DNA from: Deltaproteobacteria bacterium
GTDB lineage: Bacteria; Desulfobacterota; Desulfobacteria; Desulfobacterales; UBA11574
DNA length: 37,537 nucleotides
Assembly: GCA_019308685.1 (NCBI GenBank)
Contig: JAFDHQ010000010.1
Location: 1 to 37,537, forward strand
Direction: 5' to 3'
Part shown: piece by piece, positions 8,842-18,763 of the stretch
How the letters are laid out: the number at the start of each line of letters is the position of its first letter
How positions within the stretch are numbered: the first letter of the stretch is position 1
The notes under the pieces: generated by a model
Told to the model about the DNA's origin: nothing
Database searches by the model: none
The model's input: only the letters and a program-made list of their open reading frames with translations
Position numbers and translations under genes: made by a program

Positions 8842-10047
8842 TCATGAGTTCATTTTTTTAAGCAATGGAATAAATTTATGGTTGGCTTTTGGAAATGGAT
8901 ACTGATCAATGTCTTGGAGTTTTATCCAGAGGTGATCTATGGGTCCGTTCAATTGAACATTGCCCGCCAGGTATTTGCAGCAAAATACATCCACACGAAT
9001 TTTAAAATGAGTATAAGCATGTTTTACCCGCATGAGGAAAGAACTGACTTCCACGGAAATATTCACTTCTTCTTGGATCTCTCTGACACAGGCTGTTTCT
9101 GCGCTTTCGCCTTTTCTAACCTTTCCGCCCGGAAATTCCCATAGCCCGCCCAAGAGTCCGTCAAGTTTTCTTCGGGTAATTAAAACATGGGTATTTTTAA
9201 ACACAACACCCACGGCAATATGATACTCCGGTCTGGGCGGACTTTTGATCCGTTGGGGATAGTTATCTATGGTTTGGAATCGATAAGTACGGCAATAGGA
9301 TAGAAGAGGGCATATCCCGCAATTTGGGTTTTTCGGTTTACAAATCAATGCCCCCAACTCCATTAATGCCTGGTTAAACATACCGGGTTGTTTCGGATCT
9401 AACAGCTTTTCGGATGCCTCTTTGAATATTTTATACGAAGCGGATTTGTTTACAGGCGCATTTATCTGAAGCATACGGGCAAGCACTCGCTTGACATTTC
9501 CGTCTACTACGGCATGGGGTTTATGAAAGGCGATACTTAATACGGCGGATGCGATGTAATCCCCCACCCCCGATAAGCTTTTAAAATCATGCCAGTTACC
9601 GGGAATTCTTCCTTGGTGTTTTTCAAGCACCGTCTTTGCCGCCCGATGCAGATTTCGTGCCCGTGCATAGTATCCCATTCCCTCCCAGACCTTGAGTACT
9701 TCGTTTATATCGGATTGAGCCAGAGATTGCACATTCGGAAAATGAAAAAGAAAAGTCCGGTAATAGGGCAGAACCGTGTTCACCTGGGTTTGCTGTAGCA
9801 TGACTTCAGACACCCATATGCAATAGGGATCATCTGTTTCACGCCAGGGCAGAGAACGTTTGTTTTTTTTATACCATAAGAAGAGTTCGGATTGGATTTG
9901 ACGGATCTTTTTGGCTGTCATATTAAGACAATTCATCGCTGGATCGGAATAGTCATCCGGGACCTTTAAAAACAGGCAGATCTTCCAAAAAGGACAAAAG
10001 ATGTGTAAATCAATGCCATGAAAATTATTCTTTAGGGTGACACTCAA
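8842..10047 (-). CDS. mutY: A/G-specific adenine glycosylase MutY with C-terminal NUDIX domain; true start probably 9936 or 9921
   Basis: HhH-GPD region (WVSEVMLQQTQVNTVLPYY, LSGVGDYIASAVLSIAF...VVDGNVKRVLAR); FeS Cys motif C-x6-C-x2-C-x5-C (CKPKNPNCGICPLLSYC); NUDIX box GGKVRKGESAETACVREIQEEVN. The N-terminal ~37 aa look non-homologous and overlap the upstream gene. Confidence 0.95.
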   Translation of the reverse strand: MSVTLKNNFHGIDLHIFCPFWKICLFLKVPDDYSDPAMNCLNMTAKKIRQIQSELFLWYKKNKRSLPWRETDDPYCIWVSEVMLQQTQVNTVLPYYRTFLFHFPNVQSLAQSDINEVLKVWEGMGYYARARNLHRAAKTVLEKHQGRIPGNWHDFKSLSGVGDYIASAVLSIAFHKPHAVVDGNVKRVLARMLQINAPVNKSASYKIFKEASEKLLDPKQPGMFNQALMELGALICKPKNPNCGICPLLSYCRTYRFQTIDNYPQRIKSPPRPEYHIAVGVVFKNTHVLITRRKLDGLLGGLWEFPGGKVRKGESAETACVREIQEEVNISVEVSSFLMRVKHAYTHFKIRVDVFCCKYLAGNVQLNGPIDHLWIKLQDIDQYPFPKANHKFIPLLKKMNS

Positions 10048-10537
10048 TGCAACCGGTAGGACCGGTGTTGGGCAGTTTTGTGTTCAACGTCTGGTATGAC
10101 ATTTCCATTTCTTTGCGCTTTGCTTTGATGGCTTTATGGCACCCGACACAATTCTGATGAAACGCATACTTGAAATATTTGATGCCTGTATCCGTATAAG
10201 CCAGGTATTTGGTGGGCTTTTTCGGAGACTCGAGCAGGTCATGGCAACCCGATGTTGTGCAACTGGTAATTTGAGTTTTTCCGTCCCATTTGTGGTGACA
10301 CATTCTGCACTCATAAATAAAATGCTTGGAATGATGGAATTCAACCGGGGACCTTTTCTGTTCGACCGTCCCTTCCGGTTGGAGAACAATAACACCCATG
10401 GGAACACGCATAACCTCCAGCTTCTCTTCACCGGCATCTGCATCTGGTCCGGTTGCTTCCCATGAGATCCCCAGAGTAAAAGCCATCATCAAACACAACA
10501 CCCCAATGCGTATTTTATTCATCTTTATCCTTTTCAT
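10025..10537 (-). CDS. Tetraheme class III (c3-type) periplasmic cytochrome
   Basis: Signal-peptide-like N-terminus (MNKIRIGVLCLMMAFTLGISW) and four heme motifs: CRMCH, CTTSGCH (CX4CH), CVGCH, CIECH; HHSKH upstream of heme 1. Confidence 0.9.
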   Translation of the reverse strand: MKRIKMNKIRIGVLCLMMAFTLGISWEATGPDADAGEEKLEVMRVPMGVIVLQPEGTVEQKRSPVEFHHSKHFIYECRMCHHKWDGKTQITSCTTSGCHDLLESPKKPTKYLAYTDTGIKYFKYAFHQNCVGCHKAIKAKRKEMEMSYQTLNTKLPNTGPTGCIECHPKE

Positions 10538-10710
10538 AAAAAAAATAGCTTTAAATTCTTTAAGTTAGTGTCGTTAAAAGGTATTCAAGGATAATATTTC
10601 TGTTTTCGAGCATGCAAAAATTAAATTAAAAAGACACTAATGCTAAATATATTAAAAAATTTCAATAAAAAAATGATCTTCTCGGCTATTTTTTTTGATG
10701 TTCTGATACA

Positions 10711-10962
10711 ATGACTAAAAAAGACTTCAAAGATTATATTTGCCGGCCCTTTTGTATGTTTTATAAAGAAGGGCAAAAAGAAGAGATGGCCTGTCAGGGT
10801 GCCCTCGTTGTCGAGTCTTTGGTTCGTCAGGAACGGATTTCCTTAGAGCAGATATATTTATCGATTAAAAATTATCAGTTATGTCTAAAGCACAAGGATA
10901 CACTCACCCGATATGTATGCCGGCAATGCCCGTTCCCTACGAAACTGCCGCCCGGTATTTGA
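10711..10962 (+). CDS. Small Cys-rich protein, probably 3'-truncated/fused to following radical-SAM remnant
   Basis: 83-aa ORF: DYICRPFCMFYKEGQKEEMACQGA...TRYVCRQCPF, then an abrupt non-conserved-looking tail (PTKLPPGI). Adjoins an out-of-frame SPASM remnant. Confidence 0.5.
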   Translation: MTKKDFKDYICRPFCMFYKEGQKEEMACQGALVVESLVRQERISLEQIYLSIKNYQLCLKHKDTLTRYVCRQCPFPTKLPPGI

Positions 10963-11323
10963 ATTACGCTTTTGGAGGCGGTTACCATGGTTCATCGGAA
11001 GGATTTGCCTGCGGCAGACATCTGATGACTGTTCTGCCTGATAAACAGGCGGTTAAATGCGGATTTTATACCGACCGCCCCCTGGGAGATGCACAGAAAA
11101 GCCTGAAACAATGCTGCCGGAATTAAAGGACATTGATGTTAATGATTTTAATGTCATCTGGCATCATCCTATATTGAATCATTTTAGAACATTTAATAAA
11201 AACAACTGCCCCCAAACTGCCTGTTTGCTGTTTCATTCCTGCCATGGGGGGTGTCCGGCATTGAGTTATATTTTTTATAACATGCTCAACGGACCGGACC
11301 CGAGATGTGTTAATCAAGAATGA
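10881..11323 (+). pseudogene. Radical-SAM protein C-terminal (SPASM-like) remnant, frameshifted
   Basis: ORFs 10881-11126 (frame 3: NYAFGGGYHGSSEGFACGRHLMTVLPDKQAVKCGFYTDRPLGDAQKSLKQC) and 11057-11323 (frame 2: PELKDIDVNDFNVIWHHPILNHF...NCPQTACLLFHSCHGGCPALSYIFYNMLNGPDPRC) form one SPASM-like domain if a single base is added near 11116. No radical-SAM CxxxCxxC core is present upstream. Confidence 0.7.
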
Positions 11324-11326
11324 TCG

Positions 11327-11701
11327 TTGAGAAAAGAAAAATCTATGAAAAGGAGCATCATAATGAACACATTTGATCTGAAAAATAACGCCCTAATTTC
11401 CGATTCCGGTGAATCTATTTTCGGCATGGAACATACCGGCAGTCATGCCTGCTATATGATCTATGGGGTTTTAAAACCCGGGCAAGAAAAACGGGTGATA
11501 AAACCCGGAAAAGGTCATGAAGAAATGGTTCTTGCCGTGAAAGGAAATTTTGAAATATCCGGACGATTCAGCGGTGAGCTGAGGGAAGGATGCGCATTTC
11601 ATGTTGCCGGTGAGGACACGGTTACTCTTCAAAGTACAGACACCACAGATGCATGTTATGTCATTGCCGGCGGTCATTCCCAGGACGGGCATCATCATTG
11701 A
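11327..11701 (+). CDS. Cupin-fold protein; start probably ATG 11345
   Basis: Small beta-barrel-like sequence: GSHACYMIYGVLKPGQEKRVIKPGKGHEEMVLAVKGNFEISGRFSGELREGCAFHVAGEDTVTLQS. AAAAGGAGC near ATG 11363 also allows a shorter form. Confidence 0.65.
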   Translation: MRKEKSMKRSIIMNTFDLKNNALISDSGESIFGMEHTGSHACYMIYGVLKPGQEKRVIKPGKGHEEMVLAVKGNFEISGRFSGELREGCAFHVAGEDTVTLQSTDTTDACYVIAGGHSQDGHHH

Positions 11702-11753
11702 CTTCTAAATAGTGTCCATCCATAAATGTTGTGCCAACTGAAGGGTATGTGGG

Positions 11754-14030
11754 TTACGTTTTCTGTTTATAGCCACATCCTTTGGTATGACAGGAAAGAT
11801 AAGTACCTTGTTTTTTCGTGGTTTTTTCAAGCAGGAAACCAGCGCCGCACTTGGGGCATTCTTTAGCGACAGGCTTGTCCCATACGGCGAAATTACAGTC
11901 GGGAAATTGGCTGCAGCCGTAAAATATTTTACCCCGTTTGGACTTGCGCTGCATAAGAGTGCCGTCACAGTCTTTCTCAGGGCAAGTTACGCCGGTTGGC
12001 TGCACCTCGTTGTCAGAGACAACCGATTGAGTGTTTCTACAGTCCGGGTAACCGCTGCAAGCGTAAAATGTACCGTATTTCCCCTGTTTGATGAGCATGG
12101 GTCTTCCACATTTTTCACAGACTCTATCGGAAGCTTCGTCAGAAGACGGCTCAATAGGATGAATTACGCCTTTTTCATCCCGGGCGTAGTTTCGGGTATA
12201 GGTACATTTCGGATAGTTGCTGCAACCCAGAAAATGTCCGTTTTTGCCGACCCTGATCGTTAGTGTTGAATGACATTTGGGACAGACCAGGTCTGTTGGC
12301 ATACCCACGGCCTTTAAACTGAGCATATCTGTTGAAGCTGTTTTTAGGGTGTTTTGAAAAGAGTCATAAAAGCGTTCCAAGACTTCTAAAGAATTAACAT
12401 CTGAAGCTTCTATACGGTCCAGGTTATCCTCCATTTTTGCGGTAAATTCCACATCAAATACTTCGGGGAAGCTTTGCACCAGCAGGTCGTTTACGATAAA
12501 TCCAAGCTCGCTGGGCTTAAAATAATTTTTAACCATATCCACATATCCCTTTTCTCTGATTGTGGAGAGAATGTTTGAATAAGTGCTGGGACGGCCGATC
12601 CCGTTTTCTTCGAGCTCTTTGACCAAAGACGCTTCCGAAAACCTTGGGGGCGGCAGGGTAAAATGTTGTTTGGGCTCTAATTTATTGAGTTTCAAGACCA
12701 TTCCTTCATCAAGTTCAGGAAGATCATCTTTTGCCTGCCGGTTTTTGCTTTCGATCTCTTCGTCCACAGACATATAAAGTGCCATGAAACCGGGAAACTT
12801 AACTGTTGATCCGCTTGCGGTGAACAGGTAAGAACCTGCTTTTATCGATACGGAGGTTTTATTGATAAGCGCCTGCTTCATCTGGGATGCAACAAAGCGC
12901 TCCCAGATCAGCCGGTATAAGGCAAGCTGGTCTTTGGAAAGATACGGGGTTACTTTTTCAGGTGTATTAAAAACCGATGTGGGCCGTATGGCTTCATGGG
13001 CATCTTGAGCCTTTTTACGGTTTTTGAAAATTCTCGGCTTATCCGGAGCATATTTTTCTCCGAATTTTTCACGAATAAGTTCGAGAGCCTGAAAAGCGGC
13101 TTCTTTTGCAATGCGTATGGAATCTGTCCGCATATAAGTGATTAGCCCTTCGGGTTCACCGGGTCCAAAGTCTATACCTTCGTAAAGCTGTTGAGCGATG
13201 CTCATGGTCTTTTTGGCCGAGAATCTTAACTTTCGTATGGCTTCCTGTTGGAGTTTGCTAGTAATAAACGGCGGGAGAGGATTTCTTTTCGTGGTTTTCT
13301 TCTGAACTTTTTCCACGGTAAATTTTTCTCTGGACAGCTCTTCCACAATGGAACTCGATGCTTTCTCGTCGGGAATTTTAATTTTTTCCCCTTTCTTTTT
13401 AACCAGCTTTGCCGTAAATGGTGGTGGTGCGTTATCCTCAAGGTGAGCGGTTATCGACCAGTACTCTTCGGACTCAAAGGCCTGGATAGCGCGTTCCCTT
13501 TCACAGATGATCCGAACGGCAACGGACTGTACCCGCCCGGCGCTGAGTCCGCCTTTTACTTTACGCCACAACAAGGGAGATATCTGGTATCCCACAAGTC
13601 TGTCAAGAATCCTGCGAGCCTGCTGGGCTTCATACTTGTTACGATTGAGATCTTCAGGCGATGCAATCGCCTTATGAATGGCGTTTTTTGTAAGCTCATG
13701 AAAAAGAACTCTGTGGAATCTTCTCCCCTTTTTTTTGAGAACTTCAGCGGTATGCCATGCGATGGCTTCACCTTCCCTGTCCGGGTCAGGCGCAAGGTAA
13801 ATATCATTTGAATCGCCTGCAGCCTGTTTCAGAGATTTTATCACTTTTTGTTTTCCGGGAATGTTCGTATATATGGGTTTAAAACCTTCCTCGATATTGA
13901 TGCCGATTTCCTTTGCCGGAAGGTCCTTTATATGACCGACGGTTGCAGCGATATTGTAATTATTACCGAGATATTTTTTAAGAGTTCTCACTTTAGTTGG
14001 GGATTCTACGACAACAAGCGGTTTGATCAC
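11754..14030 (-). CDS. topA: DNA topoisomerase I (type IA) with C-terminal zinc-finger repeats
   Basis: VVESPTKVRTLKKYLG, DPDREGEAIAWH, SAGRVQSVAVRII, active-site YMRTDSIRIA; four C-terminal Cys4-type zinc-finger repeats. Confidence 0.98.
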   Translation of the reverse strand: MIKPLVVVESPTKVRTLKKYLGNNYNIAATVGHIKDLPAKEIGINIEEGFKPIYTNIPGKQKVIKSLKQAAGDSNDIYLAPDPDREGEAIAWHTAEVLKKKGRRFHRVLFHELTKNAIHKAIASPEDLNRNKYEAQQARRILDRLVGYQISPLLWRKVKGGLSAGRVQSVAVRIICERERAIQAFESEEYWSITAHLEDNAPPPFTAKLVKKKGEKIKIPDEKASSSIVEELSREKFTVEKVQKKTTKRNPLPPFITSKLQQEAIRKLRFSAKKTMSIAQQLYEGIDFGPGEPEGLITYMRTDSIRIAKEAAFQALELIREKFGEKYAPDKPRIFKNRKKAQDAHEAIRPTSVFNTPEKVTPYLSKDQLALYRLIWERFVASQMKQALINKTSVSIKAGSYLFTASGSTVKFPGFMALYMSVDEEIESKNRQAKDDLPELDEGMVLKLNKLEPKQHFTLPPPRFSEASLVKELEENGIGRPSTYSNILSTIREKGYVDMVKNYFKPSELGFIVNDLLVQSFPEVFDVEFTAKMEDNLDRIEASDVNSLEVLERFYDSFQNTLKTASTDMLSLKAVGMPTDLVCPKCHSTLTIRVGKNGHFLGCSNYPKCTYTRNYARDEKGVIHPIEPSSDEASDRVCEKCGRPMLIKQGKYGTFYACSGYPDCRNTQSVVSDNEVQPTGVTCPEKDCDGTLMQRKSKRGKIFYGCSQFPDCNFAVWDKPVAKECPKCGAGFLLEKTTKKQGTYLSCHTKGCGYKQKT

Positions 14031-14089
14031 AGTATTACCTCATCACATTATTAAAATTGGGGGCAAAGCCCCAGGTTCTTTTCTTTCCT

Positions 14090-15199
14090 TTACTCCATGG
14101 CTTCCCGGGAAAAGAGTTTTCCCGGGGATTGGAGCACAATACCTTTCAGCTCCAGCTGGAGCAGAATGCTCGATAGTTTGCCAGGTTTCATGGAAAGCTT
14201 CCTTGCAAGGTCATCGATGTGAAGCGGATACGGACCAAGGGCTTCAAACACAAGGGATTCCTTGGATGATAAATGCGAGATCCTTTCCATGGTTTCATTA
14301 CCGGTTTTATCCTCTTCATGCGGGGCCTTAATTGCATAAGAGAGTTCTTCCATAATATCCTGGGCATGTTCAACCAGTTTGGCCCCCTGTTTTATAAGCG
14401 TGTGTGTCCCGGTGCTTTTGAATGAATGAATGCTTCCCGGAATGGCAAATACTTCCCTGTTTTGTTCTGCGGCAAGTCGGGCGGTTATCAGTGATCCGCT
14501 TCTTTTTGTAGCTTCAACGACCACGGTTCCAAGGGAAATGCCGCTAATTATCCTGTTTCGTATCGGGAAATTGTGTGGTTCAGGTTCCCTCAACAAAGGA
14601 AATTCCGAAATAACGGCGCCGTTTTCGGCGATGGTATGGAAAAGCTTGCGGTTTTCTGCCGGATAAACGATCTCCAGACCGCTTCCTAACACCGCAATCG
14701 TCCTTCCTCCGCCTGTTAATGCGCCTTGGTGGGCAGCCGAGTCAATGCCAATTGCCATGCCGCTGACGATCGTCATTTTAAGTAAAGCCAAGTTCTTACA
14801 CAGACGACGGGTTGTAGAGATTCCGTATTCTGTTGCATTCCTGGAGCCCACAACCGCTATATTTTTAAATGAACCGTTAAGACGGCCGAAAACATACAAA
14901 AAGGGCGGAGGATCCGGTATTTGAAGTAAAAGGTGTGGATAATCCGTATCCGACATGGTGACAATTTTATAACCTTTTTTGATCACAAGGTCGAGATCCT
15001 TTTTGACCGAATCACGAATTATGTGATGCTTTATTGCGGAGACAAGACGAGGTGTTATGCCTTTTACCTCAAGAAGATCCTTTCTGGATGCTTCAAAAAC
15101 ATTCTCCGGTGAATTAAAACAATCTATAAGCCGCTTGAAAAGGTGATTTCCTATTCCCGGAACACTTTTCAGAACAAACCATGGCAGAATGTTTTCCAC
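14090..15199 (-). CDS. dprA: DNA processing protein DprA
   Basis: VVGSRNATEYGISTTRRLCKNLALLKMTIVSGMAIGIDSAAHQGAL, VYPAENRKLF, EFPL...HNFPIRNRIISGIS; C-terminal winged-helix-like region. GTG start directly after the secF stop. Confidence 0.95.
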   Translation of the reverse strand: MENILPWFVLKSVPGIGNHLFKRLIDCFNSPENVFEASRKDLLEVKGITPRLVSAIKHHIIRDSVKKDLDLVIKKGYKIVTMSDTDYPHLLLQIPDPPPFLYVFGRLNGSFKNIAVVGSRNATEYGISTTRRLCKNLALLKMTIVSGMAIGIDSAAHQGALTGGGRTIAVLGSGLEIVYPAENRKLFHTIAENGAVISEFPLLREPEPHNFPIRNRIISGISLGTVVVEATKRSGSLITARLAAEQNREVFAIPGSIHSFKSTGTHTLIKQGAKLVEHAQDIMEELSYAIKAPHEEDKTGNETMERISHLSSKESLVFEALGPYPLHIDDLARKLSMKPGKLSSILLQLELKGIVLQSPGKLFSREAME

Positions 15200-16240
15200 T
15201 TATTTCTTTCTTCCACGACCATGCCATGCAAGGAGTATGGGGCTTGCAACGTAAACCGATGAGTAGGTTCCGATCATAACGCCTATTATCATTGCAAATG
15301 CAAAATCATGAATAATCCCGCCTCCCAGCACAAACAGAGCAATAACGACAACAAGGGTGGTTATAGAGGTCAGTATGGTTCGGCTGAGAGTCTCATTTAC
15401 ACTTCTGTTAATTATGAGATCCAGGGAATTTTTTGGAAGTTTCTTCAGATTTTCCCGGATTCTGTCAAAAATAATGATGGTGTCATTTAGCGAATATCCG
15501 ATAATGGTGAGGAGCGCTGCGATAATCGGAAGGGTAAATTCTTTGTCAAAAATAGAAAATATGCCAACGGTTATGGTGACATCATGAATAAGGGCCACAA
15601 TAGCCCCCATAGCGTATTTCAGCTCGAGAAACCAGAAAAGCAAGAGGGTTACGATCAATGCGGCTGCGATAAGATAAGGAACGCTCACATTAAAAATAGA
15701 AAGAAGATAGACAGCACCCATGAGAGCAGCGGCCATGACTCCGCTTAGAACCCATTTGAATTCAAAACGGCCGGATATATATATCGTAATAAAAAGCAGG
15801 GCGAAAAACATGGCAAAAAGCGCTTTTTCCCGTAAATCTTTGCCGACCTGAGGTCCGACCATCTCAATACGACGAATGTTGACTGCATTTCCTGTTGAGG
15901 CTTCCAGGGCTTTCTGTACTTTTGAAGAAAATCCCTGTGAGGTCATAACAGACATGTCCGTTCGGATAAGATATTCATTATCACTCTGATCACCGAATTG
16001 TTGAACTGACGATTTGCCCAAATCTATGGTGGCAAGGCCCGTTTTTATTCTATTCAGGCTTGCAGGGGTGTTAAACTTTACCTGTATCAATGTACCGCCG
16101 GCGAAATCGATACCATATCTGGGTCCTTTATGAATTAATAGAGAGGTAATACTGACAAGGATCATAGCCAGGGATATTAAGAAAGCGATTTTTCTCTTAC
16201 CTACAAAATTAATGTTGATATCAGGTTTTATAAACTGCAT
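15200..16240 (-). CDS. secF: Protein translocase subunit SecF
   Basis: GIDFAGGTLIQVKF; DLR...FALLFITIYISGRFEFKW; SLNDTIIIFDRIREN. Confidence 0.97.
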   Translation of the reverse strand: MQFIKPDININFVGKRKIAFLISLAMILVSITSLLIHKGPRYGIDFAGGTLIQVKFNTPASLNRIKTGLATIDLGKSSVQQFGDQSDNEYLIRTDMSVMTSQGFSSKVQKALEASTGNAVNIRRIEMVGPQVGKDLREKALFAMFFALLFITIYISGRFEFKWVLSGVMAAALMGAVYLLSIFNVSVPYLIAAALIVTLLLFWFLELKYAMGAIVALIHDVTITVGIFSIFDKEFTLPIIAALLTIIGYSLNDTIIIFDRIRENLKKLPKNSLDLIINRSVNETLSRTILTSITTLVVVIALFVLGGGIIHDFAFAMIIGVMIGTYSSVYVASPILLAWHGRGRKK

Positions 16241-16310
16241 TGATGGTGTCCCCTAAGATTGTTATGTTATGCTTTTTGATATAACGATTTAGTTGAAATA
16301 GTTTGCGACA

Positions 16311-17888
16311 TCAGATGCTTAGGCTTTTAGTCTTTAGTTTTACTAAGAAATAATCGAATATTAACCGGGACAGAATAAGGGCTGTAAAAAGACTGGAAAG
16401 TACACCCAAACTGAGTGTTACTGCAAATCCTTTGACCGGGCCGGTACCGAACTGGAACAGGACAAGGGCCGCAATAAGCGTTGTTACGTTAGCGTCGAGT
16501 ATGGTAAGAGAAGCCCTGTTATAGCCAGCATCCACGGCCGCTCGCGGTGTCTTGCCTATTTTCATTTCCTCCCGTATACGTTCGAATATGAGAACATTGG
16601 CGTCAACGGCCATGCCGATAGTCAGAATTATCCCTGCAATACCCGGGAGTGTCAACGTAGCCTGAAAGCCGGCCAGCCCTCCGGCGATCAGGATAATATT
16701 AAGAATCAGCGCAACGTCTGCGATAAGCCCTGAACCCCTGTAATAGACAATCATAAACAGGATAACGAGGATACCCCCGACGCACATGGAGATAAGCCCT
16801 TTTCTAATGGAATCGGTTCCAAGAGAAGGACCCACAGTTCTCTCCTCAAGGATGTTTACCGGGGCCGGAAGGGCGCCGGCACGAAGGGCAATGGCAAGAT
16901 CACGCGCTTCTTCAGTGGTGAAACGTCCGGTAATTCGGGCCTGACCGCCGGTAATTTTTTCCTGAATGACCGGTGCTGAATAGACTTTGTCATCCAAAAC
17001 GATTGCCAGACGTTTTTTTACATTTGCTCCGGTTATTCGTGCAAAATCTCTTCCCCCTTTTTTGTCGAAATTGATGGAAACATAGGGTTCGTTGTATTGA
17101 GAGTCTATTTGAACCTTTGCATCCGTTAGATGTGCCCCGGTTAAAAGGGTTCGTTTTTTTATAAGATAGGGAGTTTTAATGACACGGCGAGTTTCCGGAT
17201 CTTCTTTAATGCCATAGAGAACCTCGCTGCCCGGAGGCACATTCCCTTGCAAAGCGGCATTTAGATCATGGGTCTCATCCAGCAGTTTGAATTCTAAAAG
17301 AGCGGTCCTTCCAATAAGATCCTTGGCCCTTTTAGTATCTTTGATGCCGGGGAGCTGGATAAGTATCCGTTTCTCACCCTGTTGACGAATATCCGGCTCG
17401 CTGACGCCAAACTGATCGATTCGGTTTCTGATGGTTTCAAGGGCCTGTTCAGTTGCCAGCTTCTTGATATGACTGGACTCCTTGTCAGGAAGATCCAGCA
17501 TCATCGAATGGATGTCGTCATGGGTTGATCTTGAAAGAATACGTAAATTTTTAAATTCTTTGTCGAGCAGTTTTTCAAATTTGTCAATGTTTTCTTGGCC
17601 TCGAAACACCACCGAAATACGGCTGCCTTCGATACGGTTCAAGCTGGTATGCCGAATGTGTTCCTTCTTTAAAAGACTTCGCATTTCCTGACTGATACGT
17701 TCTATGGTGCTTTCTACGGCTTTTTCCGTATCCACTTCAAGCGCGAGATGCATGCCGCCTTGAAGATCGAGTCCTAAATTTATCTTTTTATGGGGCCACA
17801 AAGATGGTTTTATGGTCGGTAGTATGTAAATAATAGCAATGACAATAACTGCAATAACGGAAACCGCACGCCATGAGAGATTTTTCAA
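16311..17888 (-). CDS. secD: Protein translocase subunit SecD
   Basis: LGLDLQGGMHLALEVD; RNRIDQFGVSEPDIRQQG; GMAVDANVLIFERIREE. Confidence 0.98.
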   Translation of the reverse strand: MKNLSWRAVSVIAVIVIAIIYILPTIKPSLWPHKKINLGLDLQGGMHLALEVDTEKAVESTIERISQEMRSLLKKEHIRHTSLNRIEGSRISVVFRGQENIDKFEKLLDKEFKNLRILSRSTHDDIHSMMLDLPDKESSHIKKLATEQALETIRNRIDQFGVSEPDIRQQGEKRILIQLPGIKDTKRAKDLIGRTALLEFKLLDETHDLNAALQGNVPPGSEVLYGIKEDPETRRVIKTPYLIKKRTLLTGAHLTDAKVQIDSQYNEPYVSINFDKKGGRDFARITGANVKKRLAIVLDDKVYSAPVIQEKITGGQARITGRFTTEEARDLAIALRAGALPAPVNILEERTVGPSLGTDSIRKGLISMCVGGILVILFMIVYYRGSGLIADVALILNIILIAGGLAGFQATLTLPGIAGIILTIGMAVDANVLIFERIREEMKIGKTPRAAVDAGYNRASLTILDANVTTLIAALVLFQFGTGPVKGFAVTLSLGVLSSLFTALILSRLIFDYFLVKLKTKSLSI

Positions 17889-18050
17889 TGATCTTTTCCT
17901 TTTCTGAGGTTGTGCCTAAATTAAAATGACGGCTACTCATCCATTCTGGAGACAGGGCTCAACCGCGTCGAATGCGGATAAAAATTGAACATAAGTCATC
18001 GTAAAGAAAAAAAATCAGCTAATCTTTGTAATTAAGGATGGCTATTTGAA

Positions 18051-18419
18051 TCAGCCCTTCTTTTTTTTAGATTCCTGGATCTGTGATGAAGACTGGATGA
18101 CTTGGCTGACGTTACCGCGGGCAATCTTTACACGGACCTTGTCAGCTATTTCAACAGTCATCGTGGTTTCACTCACGGCTGTTACCAGACCGTGAAGGCC
18201 TCCGCTGGTTATGATGCGATCTCCCTTTTTAAGACGGTTTATCATTTCACGATGTTCTTTGGACTTTTTCTGCTGGGGTCGAATAAGCAGAAAATAGAAA
18301 ATAACGAACATCAGGATAATCGGGATCAGTGATGAAAATCCACCTGCTCCTTGGCCTGCAGCCCCCCCGCCTTGGCCCATTGCATAAGCGATATTTATCA
18401 AGATAAATCCTCCTTGCAT
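18051..18419 (-). CDS. yajC: Preprotein translocase subunit YajC; start possibly at internal Met
   Basis: IPIILMFVIFYFLLIRPQQKKSKEHREMINRLKKGDRIITSGGLHGLVTAV; upstream of secDF. Confidence 0.95.
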   Translation of the reverse strand: MQGGFILINIAYAMGQGGGAAGQGAGGFSSLIPIILMFVIFYFLLIRPQQKKSKEHREMINRLKKGDRIITSGGLHGLVTAVSETTMTVEIADKVRVKIARGNVSQVIQSSSQIQESKKKKG

Positions 18420-18763
18420 GGAAATAGTTTCGTTTTTTTATACCAATCGATTTTTCTAAAGTTCTATCCGCCTCAGGCGTGATTTTTCAACAAAAATTTA
18501 ATTATACCTGAAACGGTAATATTTTCAAAAAAGGTAAATGTCACCTTTTATTTTGTATTAAAAAGTATAAAAAACGGCGCTGATATACTGCAATTCATTA
18601 CATACGTCAAATGTTTATTTCAATATAAAAAACACAACCCTTTTTATCGGCAATGAAAACAGTCTGTTATTTACAATTTTGCTTTTTGTTGTCAGGTCAC
18701 CGTTTATGCCGAAAATTATGTTATTCAATTTCTCAAAAATTTTTTCCGCCTCGGGAGGGGCCA

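Noticed and set aside
10565-10640. 8-bp inverted repeat TTAGTGTC / GACACTAA flanking the cytochrome promoter region
   Set aside because: Short arms with a long AT-rich spacer; too likely by chance to call an operator or element.
11787-12263. 158-aa plus-strand ORF opposite topA zinc fingers
   Set aside because: Antisense to conserved Cys-rich topA C-terminus; apparent coding is a by-product of codon bias.
13248-13811. 187-aa plus-strand ORF opposite topA
   Set aside because: Antisense to topA catalytic region; no motif support.
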